From Desulfoluna limicola (GTDB lineage Bacteria > Desulfobacterota > Desulfobacteria > Desulfobacterales > Desulfolunaceae): a stretch of DNA of 64,000 bases. This document shows, piece after piece, positions 7,619-17,172 of this stretch. A model generated the notes under the pieces. The model was not told where the DNA came from, did no database searches, and worked only from the letters and a program-made list of their open reading frames with translations. Location: NCBI RefSeq assembly GCF_021654575.1, contig NZ_AP024488.1, positions 1,984,001-2,048,000 on the forward strand, read 5' to 3'. Position 1 is the stretch's first letter; every line of letters begins with the position of its first letter. The translations under genes were made by a program, and so were the position numbers.

Positions 7619-9487
7619 ATGCCCTACACCCTACTTTTACAGCTTCCCGTTCCCAAGCACCAGGTTGGGGCCAAAAACGGAAACATCCCCCTGGGCTCGG
7701 CTTGCCTGAAACTGGCGGCAGACACCCATACCCAAGCCCGCGTGGAGCTGGTTCCCGAAGCGCTGGCCACCCATGGGGGCGATGCGGCCATCATCGAGTA
7801 CCTCTGCGAGAAGGGCCCCGAGATCCTGGGCATCAGCCTCACCTGCTGGAATGTGGAGCGTTCTCTTTATGTGGCAGGTGAAGTCAAGAAACGGTGCGGG
7901 TGCCGCATCATGGCCGGAGGTCCCGAGGTGACGCCGGACAACCCCATCACCCAAAGCCCGGTCATCGACTTTCGCGTGTACGGCGAAGGGGAAGAGATCT
8001 TTGTCAAGCTCCTGAACGATCCTGGTTTCTGGGAGGCGCAAGAGGCATCCGGCTGCTCCCCCAGCTTCTTTACTGGATCTGAAAACCCTTACATCAAGGG
8101 TATCCTCGATCCCGGCCCGGAAGAGATCATGCTCCTCGAAACCCAGAGGGGCTGCCCCTACGGGTGCAAATTCTGCTACTACAACAAGTCGCGCAAGGGG
8201 CTCACCTTTCTCTCCGATGAAAAGGTGCTGGAAGGAATTCAGTGGGCGGTTGACAACAAGGTCAGTGAGCTTTACCTCCTGGACCCCTCCCTCAACGCTC
8301 GCCCCGGGCTCAAGGACCTTTTAAAGGAGATCGCCAAGATCAACCGTCAGAAAGAGGTCTCGCTGCGGAGTGAAATCCGGGCCGAGTGGATCGACGCAGA
8401 AGCGGCGGAACTCTTTGCCGCGGCAGGCTTCACCGTCTTTGAAATCGGCCTTCAGTCTACCTGCCAGCAAGCCCAGAAGCTCATGGGCCGAAAGACCGAT
8501 TTGAAACGGTTCGTTGCCGGGGTAAACCACCTCAAGGCAAACGGCATCCTCTCCACGGTGGACCTCATCATCGGCCTGCCGGGGGATGACCTCACCAGCT
8601 TTTCACGATCCCTTGGTTTTGTGAAGGAAAACGAACTCGATGACGACATGCAGGTCTTCCCCCTGGCCCTGCTTCCCGGCACCGCCTTCAGAAAAGAGAG
8701 CCAGGAGCTGGGCCTCACCTTCCAGGAGAAGCCCCCCTACACCATTCTCGAGACCCCCGGTTTCAGCCGAGATGAGATCACCCTGGCCCTGGACTGGGCG
8801 GAGTCCCTCTTTGAGATGGACCTCATCACCCCACCCGAGGTGGATCTCTCCTGGAAAACATCGGGCTGCCCGGCCCACCGAAAAGTCTGCCTCGGATCCC
8901 ACGAACTCACCGCCACCTTTGTGGTAAACCAGGAGACCACCCTTGCTGAAGCACGGCGTGTGGCGACCCGCCTCTCACACCCTTACAAGGTCGTCATCAC
9001 ACCTGATGCGGAGGATGAAGAGTTGGCCTTCAACATCCTGTCGGAGTTTGTGAATCATAACCCCCAGACGCCCCTTGAGATCGTCTGGGTGGAACCTCAA
9101 TCGCTCCCCCAAGCGGCACGGTTGATCGACGAGTTGCCCCTGTCCCGCCCCCACTTTCTCGACAACGACCTGACCCTTCTGGACGATCGCCCCGGCAATC
9201 GGGCCATCCTCTGCACCCTCATCGGTCAGGACCCGGCCGCCCTGCCCGTCCCCTTGGGGCGCAGCCTGAAGAGCTATACCCTGGAAACCCTCCCCACACG
9301 AGAGGAACTGGAAAGCCTCGAAGACCTCGACGGGGCGGTGATCGACGCCGAGGACGGCGACACCCTTAAAGCCTGGCAGGAAACCATGGCCCCCCACGCC
9401 GACGAGATCTTCCCCGTGGCTTTTTCCGACCACGAGGCCATGGCCCGCTGGCGGAGGTTGACGGGGCCGGGGGATTGGGGATTGTAA
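7619..9487 (+). CDS. B12-binding domain radical SAM protein
   Basis: Predicted cobalamin-dependent radical SAM enzyme of 622 residues. The N-terminal Rossmann-like B12 domain spans about residues 1-150 (GISLTCWNVERS, MAGGPEVTPDNP, YGEGEEIF). The radical SAM domain follows (about 170-400), with the cluster motif RGCPYGCKFCYY (CxxxCxxC) and FEIGLQSTCQQAQKLMGR. A C-terminal region of about 200 residues (from about 420) has no family I recognise; a CPAHRKVCLG segment may hold two further cysteines. AAGGA precedes ATG 7619. The gene stands alone, so the substrate cannot be inferred from neighbours. Such proteins methylate or rearrange unactivated carbons in lipids, cofactors or peptides. Confidence 0.85.
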   Translation: MPYTLLLQLPVPKHQVGAKNGNIPLGSACLKLAADTHTQARVELVPEALATHGGDAAIIEYLCEKGPEILGISLTCWNVERSLYVAGEVKKRCGCRIMAGGPEVTPDNPITQSPVIDFRVYGEGEEIFVKLLNDPGFWEAQEASGCSPSFFTGSENPYIKGILDPGPEEIMLLETQRGCPYGCKFCYYNKSRKGLTFLSDEKVLEGIQWAVDNKVSELYLLDPSLNARPGLKDLLKEIAKINRQKEVSLRSEIRAEWIDAEAAELFAAAGFTVFEIGLQSTCQQAQKLMGRKTDLKRFVAGVNHLKANGILSTVDLIIGLPGDDLTSFSRSLGFVKENELDDDMQVFPLALLPGTAFRKESQELGLTFQEKPPYTILETPGFSRDEITLALDWAESLFEMDLITPPEVDLSWKTSGCPAHRKVCLGSHELTATFVVNQETTLAEARRVATRLSHPYKVVITPDAEDEELAFNILSEFVNHNPQTPLEIVWVEPQSLPQAARLIDELPLSRPHFLDNDLTLLDDRPGNRAILCTLIGQDPAALPVPLGRSLKSYTLETLPTREELESLEDLDGAVIDAEDGDTLKAWQETMAPHADEIFPVAFSDHEAMARWRRLTGPGDWGL

Positions 9488-9589
9488 AAGACAGGTGATA
9501 GGGCATAGGAAATGGGGAAAACCGTTCCTGGAGATAAATGCAGGCAAAGGGCGAATGGCGGAATGCTAAAGGCGTTGGAAGAACCGCAC

Positions 9590-9890
9590 CCCCTCTGGGT
9601 GCGTTCCACGCACCAAAATGGCGGCGTTAAGTACCGTGAGCATGTTCGGCAAATATCGCGCGCAGATTGATTTTTATGAGTTTTATTTGTAACCATTCAG
9701 CTTATGCCTCCGGCGGCCCTGCCGGGGGTCAGGCTTTGGAAAAATTTGACAAACAGGCCTTGAAAGGTGCCCACCTTGCCGCCGGAGGCTGCTTTTTCGA
9801 GCTGAATCGTTACGTTTATTTTTCTTATAACCAGGACATTCGCGCAGCGAATTCATTGAACCAGAAACTACAATCCAAGCACACCTTTCG
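9590..9890. repeat. Family-E repeat split by a MITE (filled site)
   Basis: Spacer between the convergent radical SAM and HtpX-like genes. 9590-9686 and 9815-9880 together match the continuous sequence at 3885-4050. The match breaks exactly at TTTAT, which is present once in the 4-kb copy and on both sides of the insertion here. Confidence 0.8.
9687..9814. mobile_element. MITE-like element, GTAAC-TIR family, copy 1 (128 bp)
   Basis: The ends are GTAACCATTCAGCT (9689-9702) and AGCTGAATCGTTAC (9800-9813), inverted repeats matching at 13 of 14 positions. The 5-bp direct duplication TTTAT lies on both sides (9682-9686, 9815-9819). Inside, GCCTCCGGCGGC near the left and GCCGCCGGAGGC near the right form a second inverted pair around a GACAAACAGG module. 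There is no reading frame, so any transposase must act in trans. Confidence 0.8.
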
Positions 9891-9913
9891 TTTTTCGCCC
9901 TTAGCCCTTCTTT

Positions 9914-10888
9914 TCACCGAGCCCCTCCCCTCCCCCTGTCCCGCTTTTCCACCGCGTAACGGCGGGTTCTCGAGCCCGAAAGCAGCATCTCCACCAACTC
10001 CTGCTCCGTCACAGGGGTGTAGGTTCTCTGCGGCTTTCCGTCGTCCTCCAGTTTTTTCAGGCGTGAAATCCGCTCATTAACCGGGGGGTGGGTGCGAAGC
10101 AGGGTATGGCCCTTTTGCTCGCGATGCCCTGTCACCCAGCGCTTGAAAAGGGACGTCGGTATCCCTTCGATCTTACCAAGGGCGCGGATCAAGGGCTTGG
10201 GGGAACCCATCAACTCGGCGGAGCCTGTGTCGGCTGCAAACTCACGGGTACGGAGGAGGGCCAGCTGCAGCAGCATGGCCAGCACGGGAGAAACCACCAC
10301 AACTGCCAGGAGCACCAGGGAAATGTCGCGCTGCCCTGCAAAAATGGCGGGCAGATTTATCAGTACCATCACCTGGCCGACAATGGAGAGAAGTTTCACC
10401 ATCTTCACGGTCACTTCAGAAAACCACATGATCCGGTTGTCATTATGGGCAATATGACTGAGTTCATGGGCCACCACACCCGCCAGCTCATCCACCTCAA
10501 GGGTGTTCAAAATGCCTTTGGAGAGAGCAAGGGCGGAGCTGTCACGATCCCCGGTGACAAAGGCGACGGGCCGAGAGCTCGGAAGCAGCCAGAGCCCCGG
10601 AACGTTTGTGATCCCCGCCCGGCTTGAAATATCCCGAACCATACGGTGCAGCCCCGGCATCTGATGGTCTGACACCTGAAGCCCTTTGTACAACCGAAGC
10701 ACCAGCAGCGGTGAAATCCGAGGCGTCAGATGGTAGGACAACAGCCCCCCCACTGCAGCCGGTATAGAGAGGAGAGCCCCCCCCAGAATATGAGCCAAAA
10801 AAAGCAGCAATGCAGTCAATGCCCAAGCCGCTGCCGATGATTTCACTAAACTGATGTTGTTCTGTCGCTCTATGACGCGATTGATCAT
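9914..10888 (-). CDS. HtpX-like M48B membrane metalloprotease
   Basis: Zinc-dependent inner-membrane protease, 324 residues. Two N-terminal hydrophobic segments (AWALTALLLFLAHILGG and an adjacent one), zinc motif AHELSHIAHND around residue 150, two further membrane segments (MVLINLPAIFA; LVLLAVVVVSPVLAML), then the third ligand in TREFAADTGSAEL. The C-terminus holds THPPVNERISRLKKLE, typical of HtpX. ATG 10888 is preferred over GTG 10894 because GGAAGG stands 5 bases upstream. A role in removing damaged membrane proteins is inferred from the family. It is a second M48 protease, distinct from the Ste24-like protein at 2505. Confidence 0.87.
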   Translation of the reverse strand: MINRVIERQNNISLVKSSAAAWALTALLLFLAHILGGALLSIPAAVGGLLSYHLTPRISPLLVLRLYKGLQVSDHQMPGLHRMVRDISSRAGITNVPGLWLLPSSRPVAFVTGDRDSSALALSKGILNTLEVDELAGVVAHELSHIAHNDNRIMWFSEVTVKMVKLLSIVGQVMVLINLPAIFAGQRDISLVLLAVVVVSPVLAMLLQLALLRTREFAADTGSAELMGSPKPLIRALGKIEGIPTSLFKRWVTGHREQKGHTLLRTHPPVNERISRLKKLEDDGKPQRTYTPVTEQELVEMLLSGSRTRRYAVEKRDRGRGGAR

Positions 10889-11504
10889 ACCCACCTTCCC
10901 TGTCTCAAACAGAGGCGGAACGGCTTTGAAAAAAGGGGGTGAGGTGATCCCCGAACCGCCACTGTCATCGTGTTTCTAAGCCCGGATACATCATAATAGA
11001 GAAGAACCACAGAAGAGCCGTGACACATCCGGGTAAAGGAAGATGGAAGATCTTCCATGTCCTAAATTATTCATGATTTGGGGGGATGCAAGAGGGGAAA
11101 AACAGGCTTCGCCAGTGAATAGTGAATAGCGGTGGAGTCGCTCTGTTCCAGAACAAAGCAGGATAAGGGCGACTGACTGAAGGTGGTGGGGTCATGACAC
11201 TCAGTTATTTTAAAACCGACACCGCAAGAGATACCGGCAATTCGAAGGGGCGTTCCACGCACCACAATGACGGCTTCAATCCCGCTAAATTTATAAATAA
11301 TACCAAAAACAGCTGGTTGCCCGCACATGGTGCGTAAACGCACCCTACGGGGGTGAGGGCCCATCAATAGCAACCATAGCTCTCACCGGCGGTGGGCTGG
11401 ACATATCCGGACAGCCCCATACCCTTGTGACACCAAGGCTGTCCGGTGGCTGATAAGCGGTTGGGACTTGCCCTATTCACCACTCACTACTCACCATTCA
11501 CAAG
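10889..11504. other. Gene-free spacer with repeats and an inverted repeat
   Basis: No convincing gene. It contains a heptamer-type GTGAATAG stretch (11113-11135) and a family-E-like fragment (about 11245-11355, CGTTCCACGCACCAC and CGCACCCTACGGGGG). A perfect 10-bp inverted repeat is present, CCGGACAGCC at 11407-11416 and GGCTGTCCGG at 11437-11446, without a T-tract. An inverted heptamer-type stretch (11474-11500) lies directly downstream of the YcgN-like stop codon. Confidence 0.55.
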
Positions 11505-11969
11505 CTAAACTTCATACTCAATAAAATGGTGAAGGTCATCCGGGTGGATCGATTCGCCGGAGATGGCCTGATCGCAAGCTGTGACACCGGCTTTTTTCAT
11601 CATCTTGGCGCTGCCGCAGAGAAGGGGGTGCCACTCCGGGAGAGGCCGGCCTTCGAGAACCCTCCGGTAGGCGCAGGTCTCCGGAAGCCAGCGGTACTTG
11701 GCCACGGCTTCCGGGGTCAACTCGATGCACACATCGTTGATATATGTCCGGGTCTCATAGACCCTGCACCTTGAGTTCGACAGGTCCAGGTACTGACAGG
11801 CCACAGAGGTCACATAAATCGCGCCGGTCTCTGCGTCCTCCAGTTTCTCCATGCAGCAGAGCCCGCATCCGTCACAAAGGGATTCCCACTGCTTGCGGGT
11901 CATTCGGGAAAGGGGCGCGCTCTCCCAGAACGGGGCATTGCCATCGCTCTCGTTTTTCTTACCGGTCAT
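11505..11969 (-). CDS. YcgN-family cysteine cluster protein
   Basis: 154-residue protein of the YcgN/UPF0260 family within the broader Fe-S/zinc cysteine-cluster (CxxCxxCC) group. The cluster CDGCGLCC lies near residue 35, with further conserved cysteines in SVACQYLD, RCRVYETR, DVCIELTP, PETCAYRR and PLLCGS. The W-P-E-T-C-A-Y-R and LPEWHPL segments are characteristic. The molecular function of the family is unknown to me. It lies 45 bases downstream of a small unknown gene on the same strand, so the two may be co-transcribed. Confidence 0.82.
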   Translation of the reverse strand: MTGKKNESDGNAPFWESAPLSRMTRKQWESLCDGCGLCCMEKLEDAETGAIYVTSVACQYLDLSNSRCRVYETRTYINDVCIELTPEAVAKYRWLPETCAYRRVLEGRPLPEWHPLLCGSAKMMKKAGVTACDQAISGESIHPDDLHHFIEYEV

Positions 11970-12014
11970 ATCTGGTGTCCGTCGAATCCTTAAAAGTGTA
12001 TTCGTTCACTATAT

Positions 12015-12323
12015 TTAAATGCCATGCTCGTGCATGAACGCAAGCCACGCAAGGGTCACCTGCTCAGCCCACTGATCTTCCGTCAGGCCCCACTGCTTCA
12101 TCTGCTCTTGATCAGCCGGCATCTTGGAGAGTGCCGTCAGCTCCATAAAGCTGTTGGTCTTCATCAGGGTATCGGCGAGGGACCCCTCTTCGATAAACTC
12201 ACTCGGGTATCGATCCGGGTTGGCATCTACCAGGGCATCCAGTTCCTCAGGGGTACGTGCAAATTCCATGTTCCACAACTCCATATCAAACAGTTCAACA
12301 CATGTCCGGAACGACGTGAACAC
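12015..12323 (-). CDS. Small hypothetical protein
   Basis: 102 residues if the GTG at 12323 is used, or 89 from the in-frame ATG at 12284; neither has a good ribosome-binding site. The sequence is acidic and protein-like (PEELDALVDANPDRYPSEFI; QEQMKQWGLTEDQWAEQVTL) with normal codon use, unlike the frames around it. It has no signal peptide or membrane segment. It lies just upstream of the YcgN-like gene. I recognise no family. Confidence 0.5.
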   Translation of the reverse strand: MFTSFRTCVELFDMELWNMEFARTPEELDALVDANPDRYPSEFIEEGSLADTLMKTNSFMELTALSKMPADQEQMKQWGLTEDQWAEQVTLAWLAFMHEHGI

Positions 12324-12931
12324 GACTTTTCCGGGGAATTCAAACCGACAGAAGAGGAATATAAGGCATCACCGCACGATTTTCAACAGCCCAGACGCCT
12401 CGTTCACGAAAGAGAAACCGGATGGTGGCCCCATCGGTCCTTTTCCGAAAAACACGGGCGCTAGCCTGGCATCAAGAAAGATCCCGCAACATCTCATGCC
12501 AGGCTCGTGGTACACGCCATCTGCCGAGTCGGTGCGTCATTCCAAGACGTGGAACCCCCCTGATGCTCGGTGGTGTCGGTGTTTTACGGCCCGCCCGGTT
12601 GAGATATTTCCCCTGGCAACATCGCCACTCCACACCGAATATTTTATTAGCCATCGCTTTTTCGGTTGTTTATATGGCAAAATATCAGTATGTGATGAGC
12701 CGCATTTGTCTGAATATCAGCAAATTCTCAAAAATCCCCGGATCTCGGATATGCCCCGAACAGGAACACACCCGATACCAGGAAAACCCAATGCCCAACA
12801 GCCGATTTCGGCTTGAAATATGATGGTTCCGTAACAAAACCCGAAGAGGTCTCCGACAGATTGCATCCGTCGGCGAAGCATCGTAACGTTGGCATAGTGA
12901 AGAACCATCAACAAAGAGGATAACCGAACAC
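12324..12931. other. Gene-free spacer upstream of typA
   Basis: About 600 bases with no credible gene in any frame and no member of the main repeat families. The typA promoter should lie in its right half (12640-12900 is AT-richer, with several TATA-like words), but no single -35/-10 pair stands out. GAGG about 10 bases before the ATG is the ribosome-binding site. Confidence 0.45.
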
Positions 12932-14755
12932 ATGACAGTCAGTGAATCCATCAGAAACATCGCCATCATTGCCCACGTTGACCACGGCAAGACCACCCTT
13001 GTAGACGCCATGTTCCGCCAGAGCGGCATGTTCCGTGATGACCAGGAAGTGGAAGACCGGCTCATGGACAGCATGGACCTTGAACGAGAGCGCGGGATCA
13101 CCATTTCCGCCAAAAACTGTTCCGTGAACTATGGCGATACCCGCATCAACATTCTCGATACCCCCGGCCACGCCGACTTCAGCGGCGAGGTGGAGCGTGC
13201 CCTCTCCATGGTGGACGGTGCGATTCTTCTGGTGGATGCCTCTGAAGGGCCCCTGCCCCAGACCCGGTTTGTTCTGAAAAAGACACTGGAAGCAGGCCTC
13301 AAGGTCATCGCGGTCATCAACAAAATTGACCGAAGCGATGCTCGCCCCGACGAAGTCCTCGACGAGATCTACGACCTCTTCATCGACCTCGACGCCACCG
13401 AAGAGCAGCTCGACTTCCCCGTTCTCTATGCCATCGGCCGTGACGGCATCGCCCAGAACACCCTGGAAGAGAAAGGCACGGACCTCACCCCCCTCTTCGA
13501 CAACATCGTAACCCAGCTTCCCGCTCCCAAGATCAACCCGGACAAGCCCCTCCAGATGCTCATCTCCGACCTCGGCTACTCCGACTACCTGGGACGCCTT
13601 GCCATCGGCAGGGTTTACAACCAGCCCCTCTCCACCAAAACACCCCTGGTGTACATCAACGAAGAGGGCAAGCCGGTCCGCATCAAGGTCACCAAAGTTC
13701 AGATCTACGACGGACTCTCCATTAAAGAGACAGAATTTGTCTCCGCAGGGGACATTGCTGTCATCTCCGGCGTCGAAGAGATCCAGATCGGGGACACGGT
13801 CTGTGAGCAGGAAAACGCCGTGGCCCTTCCCCGGGTCACCGTGGACGAGCCCACCGTTGGCATGCGCTTTACCATCAACACCTCGCCTCTGGCCGGCCAG
13901 GAAGGCAAAATCGTTCAGTCCAGCAAGATCATGGACCGCCTTAACAAAGAGGCGATGAAAAACGTGTCCATGAAGATTGAACTCACCGAGGACCGCGAAT
14001 GCTTCATGGTGAAAGGGCGTGGTGAGTTCCAGATGGCCATTCTCATCGAGACCATGCGCCGTGAAGGGTTCGAGCTCTGCGTGGGCCGCCCCGAAGTTAT
14101 CTTCAAAGAGGAGAACGGTGTCCGCACCGAGCCCATCGAAACAGTCTACGTGGACTGCGACGAAAACTTCATGGGCGTTATCACCGAGAAGCTCTCCCTC
14201 CGAAAAGGCAAACTCATCAACCTCACCAACAACGGTCGTGGCCGTGTGAACATGGAGTTCTCCATCCCCTCACGCTCCCTCATCGGCTACCGGGATGAGT
14301 TCCTCACCGACACCAAGGGTACCGGCATCATGAACTCCATCTTCCAGGGGTATGAGCCCCACAGAGGCGACTTCCCCACCCGCTACACAGGCTCCATCGT
14401 CTGCGACCGCAAAGGGCAGTCCGTCCCCTACGCTCTCTTCAACCTCGAACCCCGAGGCCGCATGATCATTCCTCCCGGGGTCCCCGTCTACGAAGGGATG
14501 ATCATCGGTGAGCACAACAAGGAAGGCGACATCAACGTCAACGCATGCAAAGAGAAAAAGCTCACCAACATGCGAGCCTCCGGCAAAGACGACAACGTCA
14601 CCTGTACCTCTGTTAAGCCCCTCAGTCTCGAGCAGGCCATCAACTTCATCCGTGAAGACGAAATGGTCGAGATCACGCCCATCTCCATCCGCCTGAGAAA
14701 GGCCATCCTCTCTCAGCAGAAACGCTACCAGATGCGCCCCAAGAAAGACGCATAG
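12932..14755 (+). CDS. typA: Ribosome-associated GTPase TypA/BipA
   Basis: Translational GTPase of 607 residues, the normal length for BipA. It binds the ribosome and supports 50S assembly and growth under stress. G1 is AHVDHGKTT (residues 13-21), followed by the switch I region RERGITISAKN, G3 DTPGHADFSGEV and G4 NKIDRSDARPDE. Domains III and V and the BipA-specific C-terminal domain follow (RVNMEFSIPSRSLIGYRDEF; ANMRASGKD-like NMRASGKDDNVTCTS). Monocistronic, with a strong terminator 30 bases downstream. Confidence 0.96.
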   Translation: MTVSESIRNIAIIAHVDHGKTTLVDAMFRQSGMFRDDQEVEDRLMDSMDLERERGITISAKNCSVNYGDTRINILDTPGHADFSGEVERALSMVDGAILLVDASEGPLPQTRFVLKKTLEAGLKVIAVINKIDRSDARPDEVLDEIYDLFIDLDATEEQLDFPVLYAIGRDGIAQNTLEEKGTDLTPLFDNIVTQLPAPKINPDKPLQMLISDLGYSDYLGRLAIGRVYNQPLSTKTPLVYINEEGKPVRIKVTKVQIYDGLSIKETEFVSAGDIAVISGVEEIQIGDTVCEQENAVALPRVTVDEPTVGMRFTINTSPLAGQEGKIVQSSKIMDRLNKEAMKNVSMKIELTEDRECFMVKGRGEFQMAILIETMRREGFELCVGRPEVIFKEENGVRTEPIETVYVDCDENFMGVITEKLSLRKGKLINLTNNGRGRVNMEFSIPSRSLIGYRDEFLTDTKGTGIMNSIFQGYEPHRGDFPTRYTGSIVCDRKGQSVPYALFNLEPRGRMIIPPGVPVYEGMIIGEHNKEGDINVNACKEKKLTNMRASGKDDNVTCTSVKPLSLEQAINFIREDEMVEITPISIRLRKAILSQQKRYQMRPKKDA

Positions 14756-14781
14756 ACAGCTTTCATATAAGTCAGTTACAG

Positions 14782-14820
14782 ACCGCCCTTCACGTTGAAC
14801 GTGAAGGGCGGTTTTTGTTT
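14782..14820 (+). terminator. Rho-independent terminator of typA
   Basis: Perfect 14-bp stem ACCGCCCTTCACGT/ACGTGAAGGGCGGT with loop TGA, followed by TTTTTGTTTGG. Confidence 0.93.
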
Positions 14821-15229
14821 GGCCACACAAAAGCGTTCCTGGCCCTTGGGTCTTCGTTCTTGGTTCAAGGAGCCGCGGCTCCATCATTAAGGCGTTGGCA
14901 GAGCCCCAAGCCTGTGGGGTGCATTAAAACCGCCCACGTGCAAAGCACGTTTGTCGAACGAAGAACCAAGACCGTTTTTTGCTTTTCCCACCTTTTCTGG
15001 AACGTCGTGATATGCGATACTATAAAATTTTATGGGCTCGGGTACCCATGCGAACATGCAAGGGGGGGGGAACGGTGACCACGTCTTTATTCATATATGC
15101 CGGAGGGTAGCGACTCCGCGCCTTTCGCCTTCAGCCATCTGCCTTTCGCCACGCTATTACCTGCCCTTTATGGCCACAAGCAACGAACCGGAAACGGGTT
15201 TTCCGCCCTCATAGATTTTGGATTGGTTT
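14821..15229. other. Spacer with family-E fragments and a poly-G run
   Basis: No gene. 14830-14990 carries family-E-like words (CGTTCTTGGTTCAAGG, GAACGAAGAACCAAGA). A run of nine G lies at 15062-15070, about 160 bases before bioA. CGCCTTTCGCCTTCAGCC-type text (15118-15150) resembles 6363-6400. Confidence 0.5.
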
Positions 15230-16507
15230 ATGGATTCTATTGAATTTGATCGCAGGCATATCTGGCACCCCTACACATCCATGAAAGACCCGCTTCCCGC
15301 CTACGAGGTGGCTTCCGCCGACGGCGTCAGACTGAAGCTTGAAGACGGCAGGGAACTCATTGACGGCATGTCGTCGTGGTGGGCGGTGATCCACGGGTAC
15401 AACAACCCGGTACTCAACCAGGTGCTTTCCGCCCAGGCCCAGAAGATGTCCCACGTGATGTTCGGCGGCATCACCCACAAACCCGCCGTGGAGCTCGCAA
15501 GGCTCCTCATCTCCATCACGCCTGCCCCCCTGGAACGGATCTTCTTCTGTGATTCCGGCTCCGTCTCCGTGGAGGTGGCCCTTAAGATGGCTTTTCAGTA
15601 CTGGATGGCACGGGGCATCAAGGGAAAAGACCGGATTTTAAGCTTCAGGAACGGCTACCACGGGGACACCTTCGGCGCCATGAGCGTCTGCGACCCGGTC
15701 AACGGCATGCACGAAATCTTTTCAGGGGTCCTGCCCAAGCACCTCTTCGCCGATGCACCCAAGGCACGCTTCGATGAGGAGCCCTCGGCCGAGGAGCTTC
15801 AAAACCTCGAAGCCCTCATGGAGAGCCACAAAGAGGAGATCGCCGCCGTCATTATCGAACCGGTGGTGCAAGGGGCCGGGGGCATGCGGATCTACTCTCC
15901 TCTTTTCCTCAAGAAACTCCGGGAGCTCTGCGACCGCTACGGCTTCCTCCTCATTTTTGACGAGATCGCCACCAACTTCGGGAGAACCGGCAAACTCTTC
16001 GCCCTTGAGCACCCCGAGGTCACCCCGGACATTCTCTGCCTGGGCAAAGCCCTCACCGGCGGGTACATGACCATGGCCGCCACCCTTGCCACCGGCGAGG
16101 TGGCCGATACCATAAGCGCTGGCAATCCCCCCAACTTCATGCACGGCCCCACCTTCATGGGCAACCCCCTGGCCTGCTCCGTGGCCCTGGCCAGCACCAT
16201 GATGCTGCTGGACTCCCCTTGGGAAGCCCGGGTTCAACGGATCGAGAAGGGCCTCAAAGCGGGCCTTACGCCCCTTGCCGACCTGCCCCAGGTGGCTGAC
16301 GTGCGAGTCCTGGGCGCCATCGGCGTGGTGGAACTCACCAACCCCGTGGACATGGCCGTCACCCAGGCCCGCTTCGTGGAACGCGGCGTCTGGGTCCGCC
16401 CCTTCGGAAAACTGGTCTACGTCATGCCTCCCTTCATCATGGAGCCGGAGGATTTGAAGACGGTGACGGATGTAATGGGGGACGTGATAAGGTTGGAAGG
16501 TGAATAG
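15230..16507 (+). CDS. bioA: Adenosylmethionine-8-amino-7-oxononanoate aminotransferase
   Basis: PLP enzyme of biotin synthesis that transfers the amino group of S-adenosylmethionine to KAPA to give DAPA; 425 residues, the family length. Diagnostic features are the N-terminal [15 protein letters not shown], the [15 protein letters not shown] substrate region, [30 protein letters not shown] with the PLP aspartate, and the lysine in [15 protein letters not shown] take ATG 15230 rather than the TTG 12 bases upstream; the ribosome-binding site is weak. No other bio gene is in the window. The stop codon (16505-16507) is inside the first unit of a TGAATAG tandem repeat. Confidence 0.95.
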   Translation: MDSIEFDRRHIWHPYTSMKDPLPAYEVASADGVRLKLEDGRELIDGMSSWWAVIHGYNNPVLNQVLSAQAQKMSHVMFGGITHKPAVELARLLISITPAPLERIFFCDSGSVSVEVALKMAFQYWMARGIKGKDRILSFRNGYHGDTFGAMSVCDPVNGMHEIFSGVLPKHLFADAPKARFDEEPSAEELQNLEALMESHKEEIAAVIIEPVVQGAGGMRIYSPLFLKKLRELCDRYGFLLIFDEIATNFGRTGKLFALEHPEVTPDILCLGKALTGGYMTMAATLATGEVADTISAGNPPNFMHGPTFMGNPLACSVALASTMMLLDSPWEARVQRIEKGLKAGLTPLADLPQVADVRVLGAIGVVELTNPVDMAVTQARFVERGVWVRPFGKLVYVMPPFIMEPEDLKTVTDVMGDVIRLEGE

Positions 16508-16528
16508 TGAATAGTGAATAGTGAATAG
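16501..16528. repeat. Heptamer tandem repeat (TGAATAG) x4
   Basis: Four perfect tandem copies of TGAATAG; the first provides the bioA stop. Because the unit is 7 bases and contains TGA and TAG, the array puts stop codons in all three frames. Confidence 0.9.
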
Positions 16529-17172
16529 ACCGTGGACGGTCGCCCGAGTGCTGTCAACAACACGTTGGGCTGGGGGCGGGAAAACTAAAAGCGTGCTTGG
16601 TGCCCAAAAACAAAAGCGTTCTTCGTGCTTGGTTCTTTGTTCGTCGTTCGTGGGGTCGCTGTGCTCCGGCAGGTGAAAGAAGGGCTAAGGGCTAAGGGCT
16701 AAGGAACGATAAATATTTAAAGAGAACAATCAACATTTATCTTTAACAGCTTACATATATTCACTTTTACACCCACCAAACCTTGAAACTCCGGAGGACC
16801 TAAGATCGAAGAGCAAGGCCCCATTACACCCAAGTATGATGATTCATCAGATGGTGGGGACCGCTGATGCAGGATAGGCAAAGGTAATGCCGTGCCCATC
16901 AAGGGCGATGACGATCGACCGCTTTGAAAAGTGATGTGGGAGCTCCGATATTTTGATAGTGAGTTGCCGATGTTGGTTGATTCGCCAATGATGGGAACGC
17001 TTCGCGCTTTGCCCATCCTACAGGCCCATCAACACCTAAAGTCAACCATCAAGAGCTTTTTGTCACAATCCAAACAAACAGACTGTTTCTTTATTTTGCA
17101 CGAGCCATTCGCACAGCGAATCCCTTGAGCCAAAAAACGAAGAACCACGAACCCAGACCCCATCTAAAGCCT
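16529..17172. other. Gene-free spacer with short repeats
   Basis: Three copies of AAGGGCT at about 16680-16703, family-E words at 16605-16665 (TTCGTGCTTGGTTC) and a family-E tail at 17085-17155 (GAGCCATTCGCACAGCGAAT). No credible gene in the stretch between (16720-17080). Confidence 0.5.

Noticed and set aside
11407-11446. Inverted repeat as terminator of the YcgN-like gene
   Set aside because: Good 10-bp arms but a 20-base loop and no T-tract; function left open.
12124-12816. 230-codon plus-strand frame before typA
   Set aside because: Ser/Pro/His-rich translation without domains, overlapping the better small minus-strand gene.
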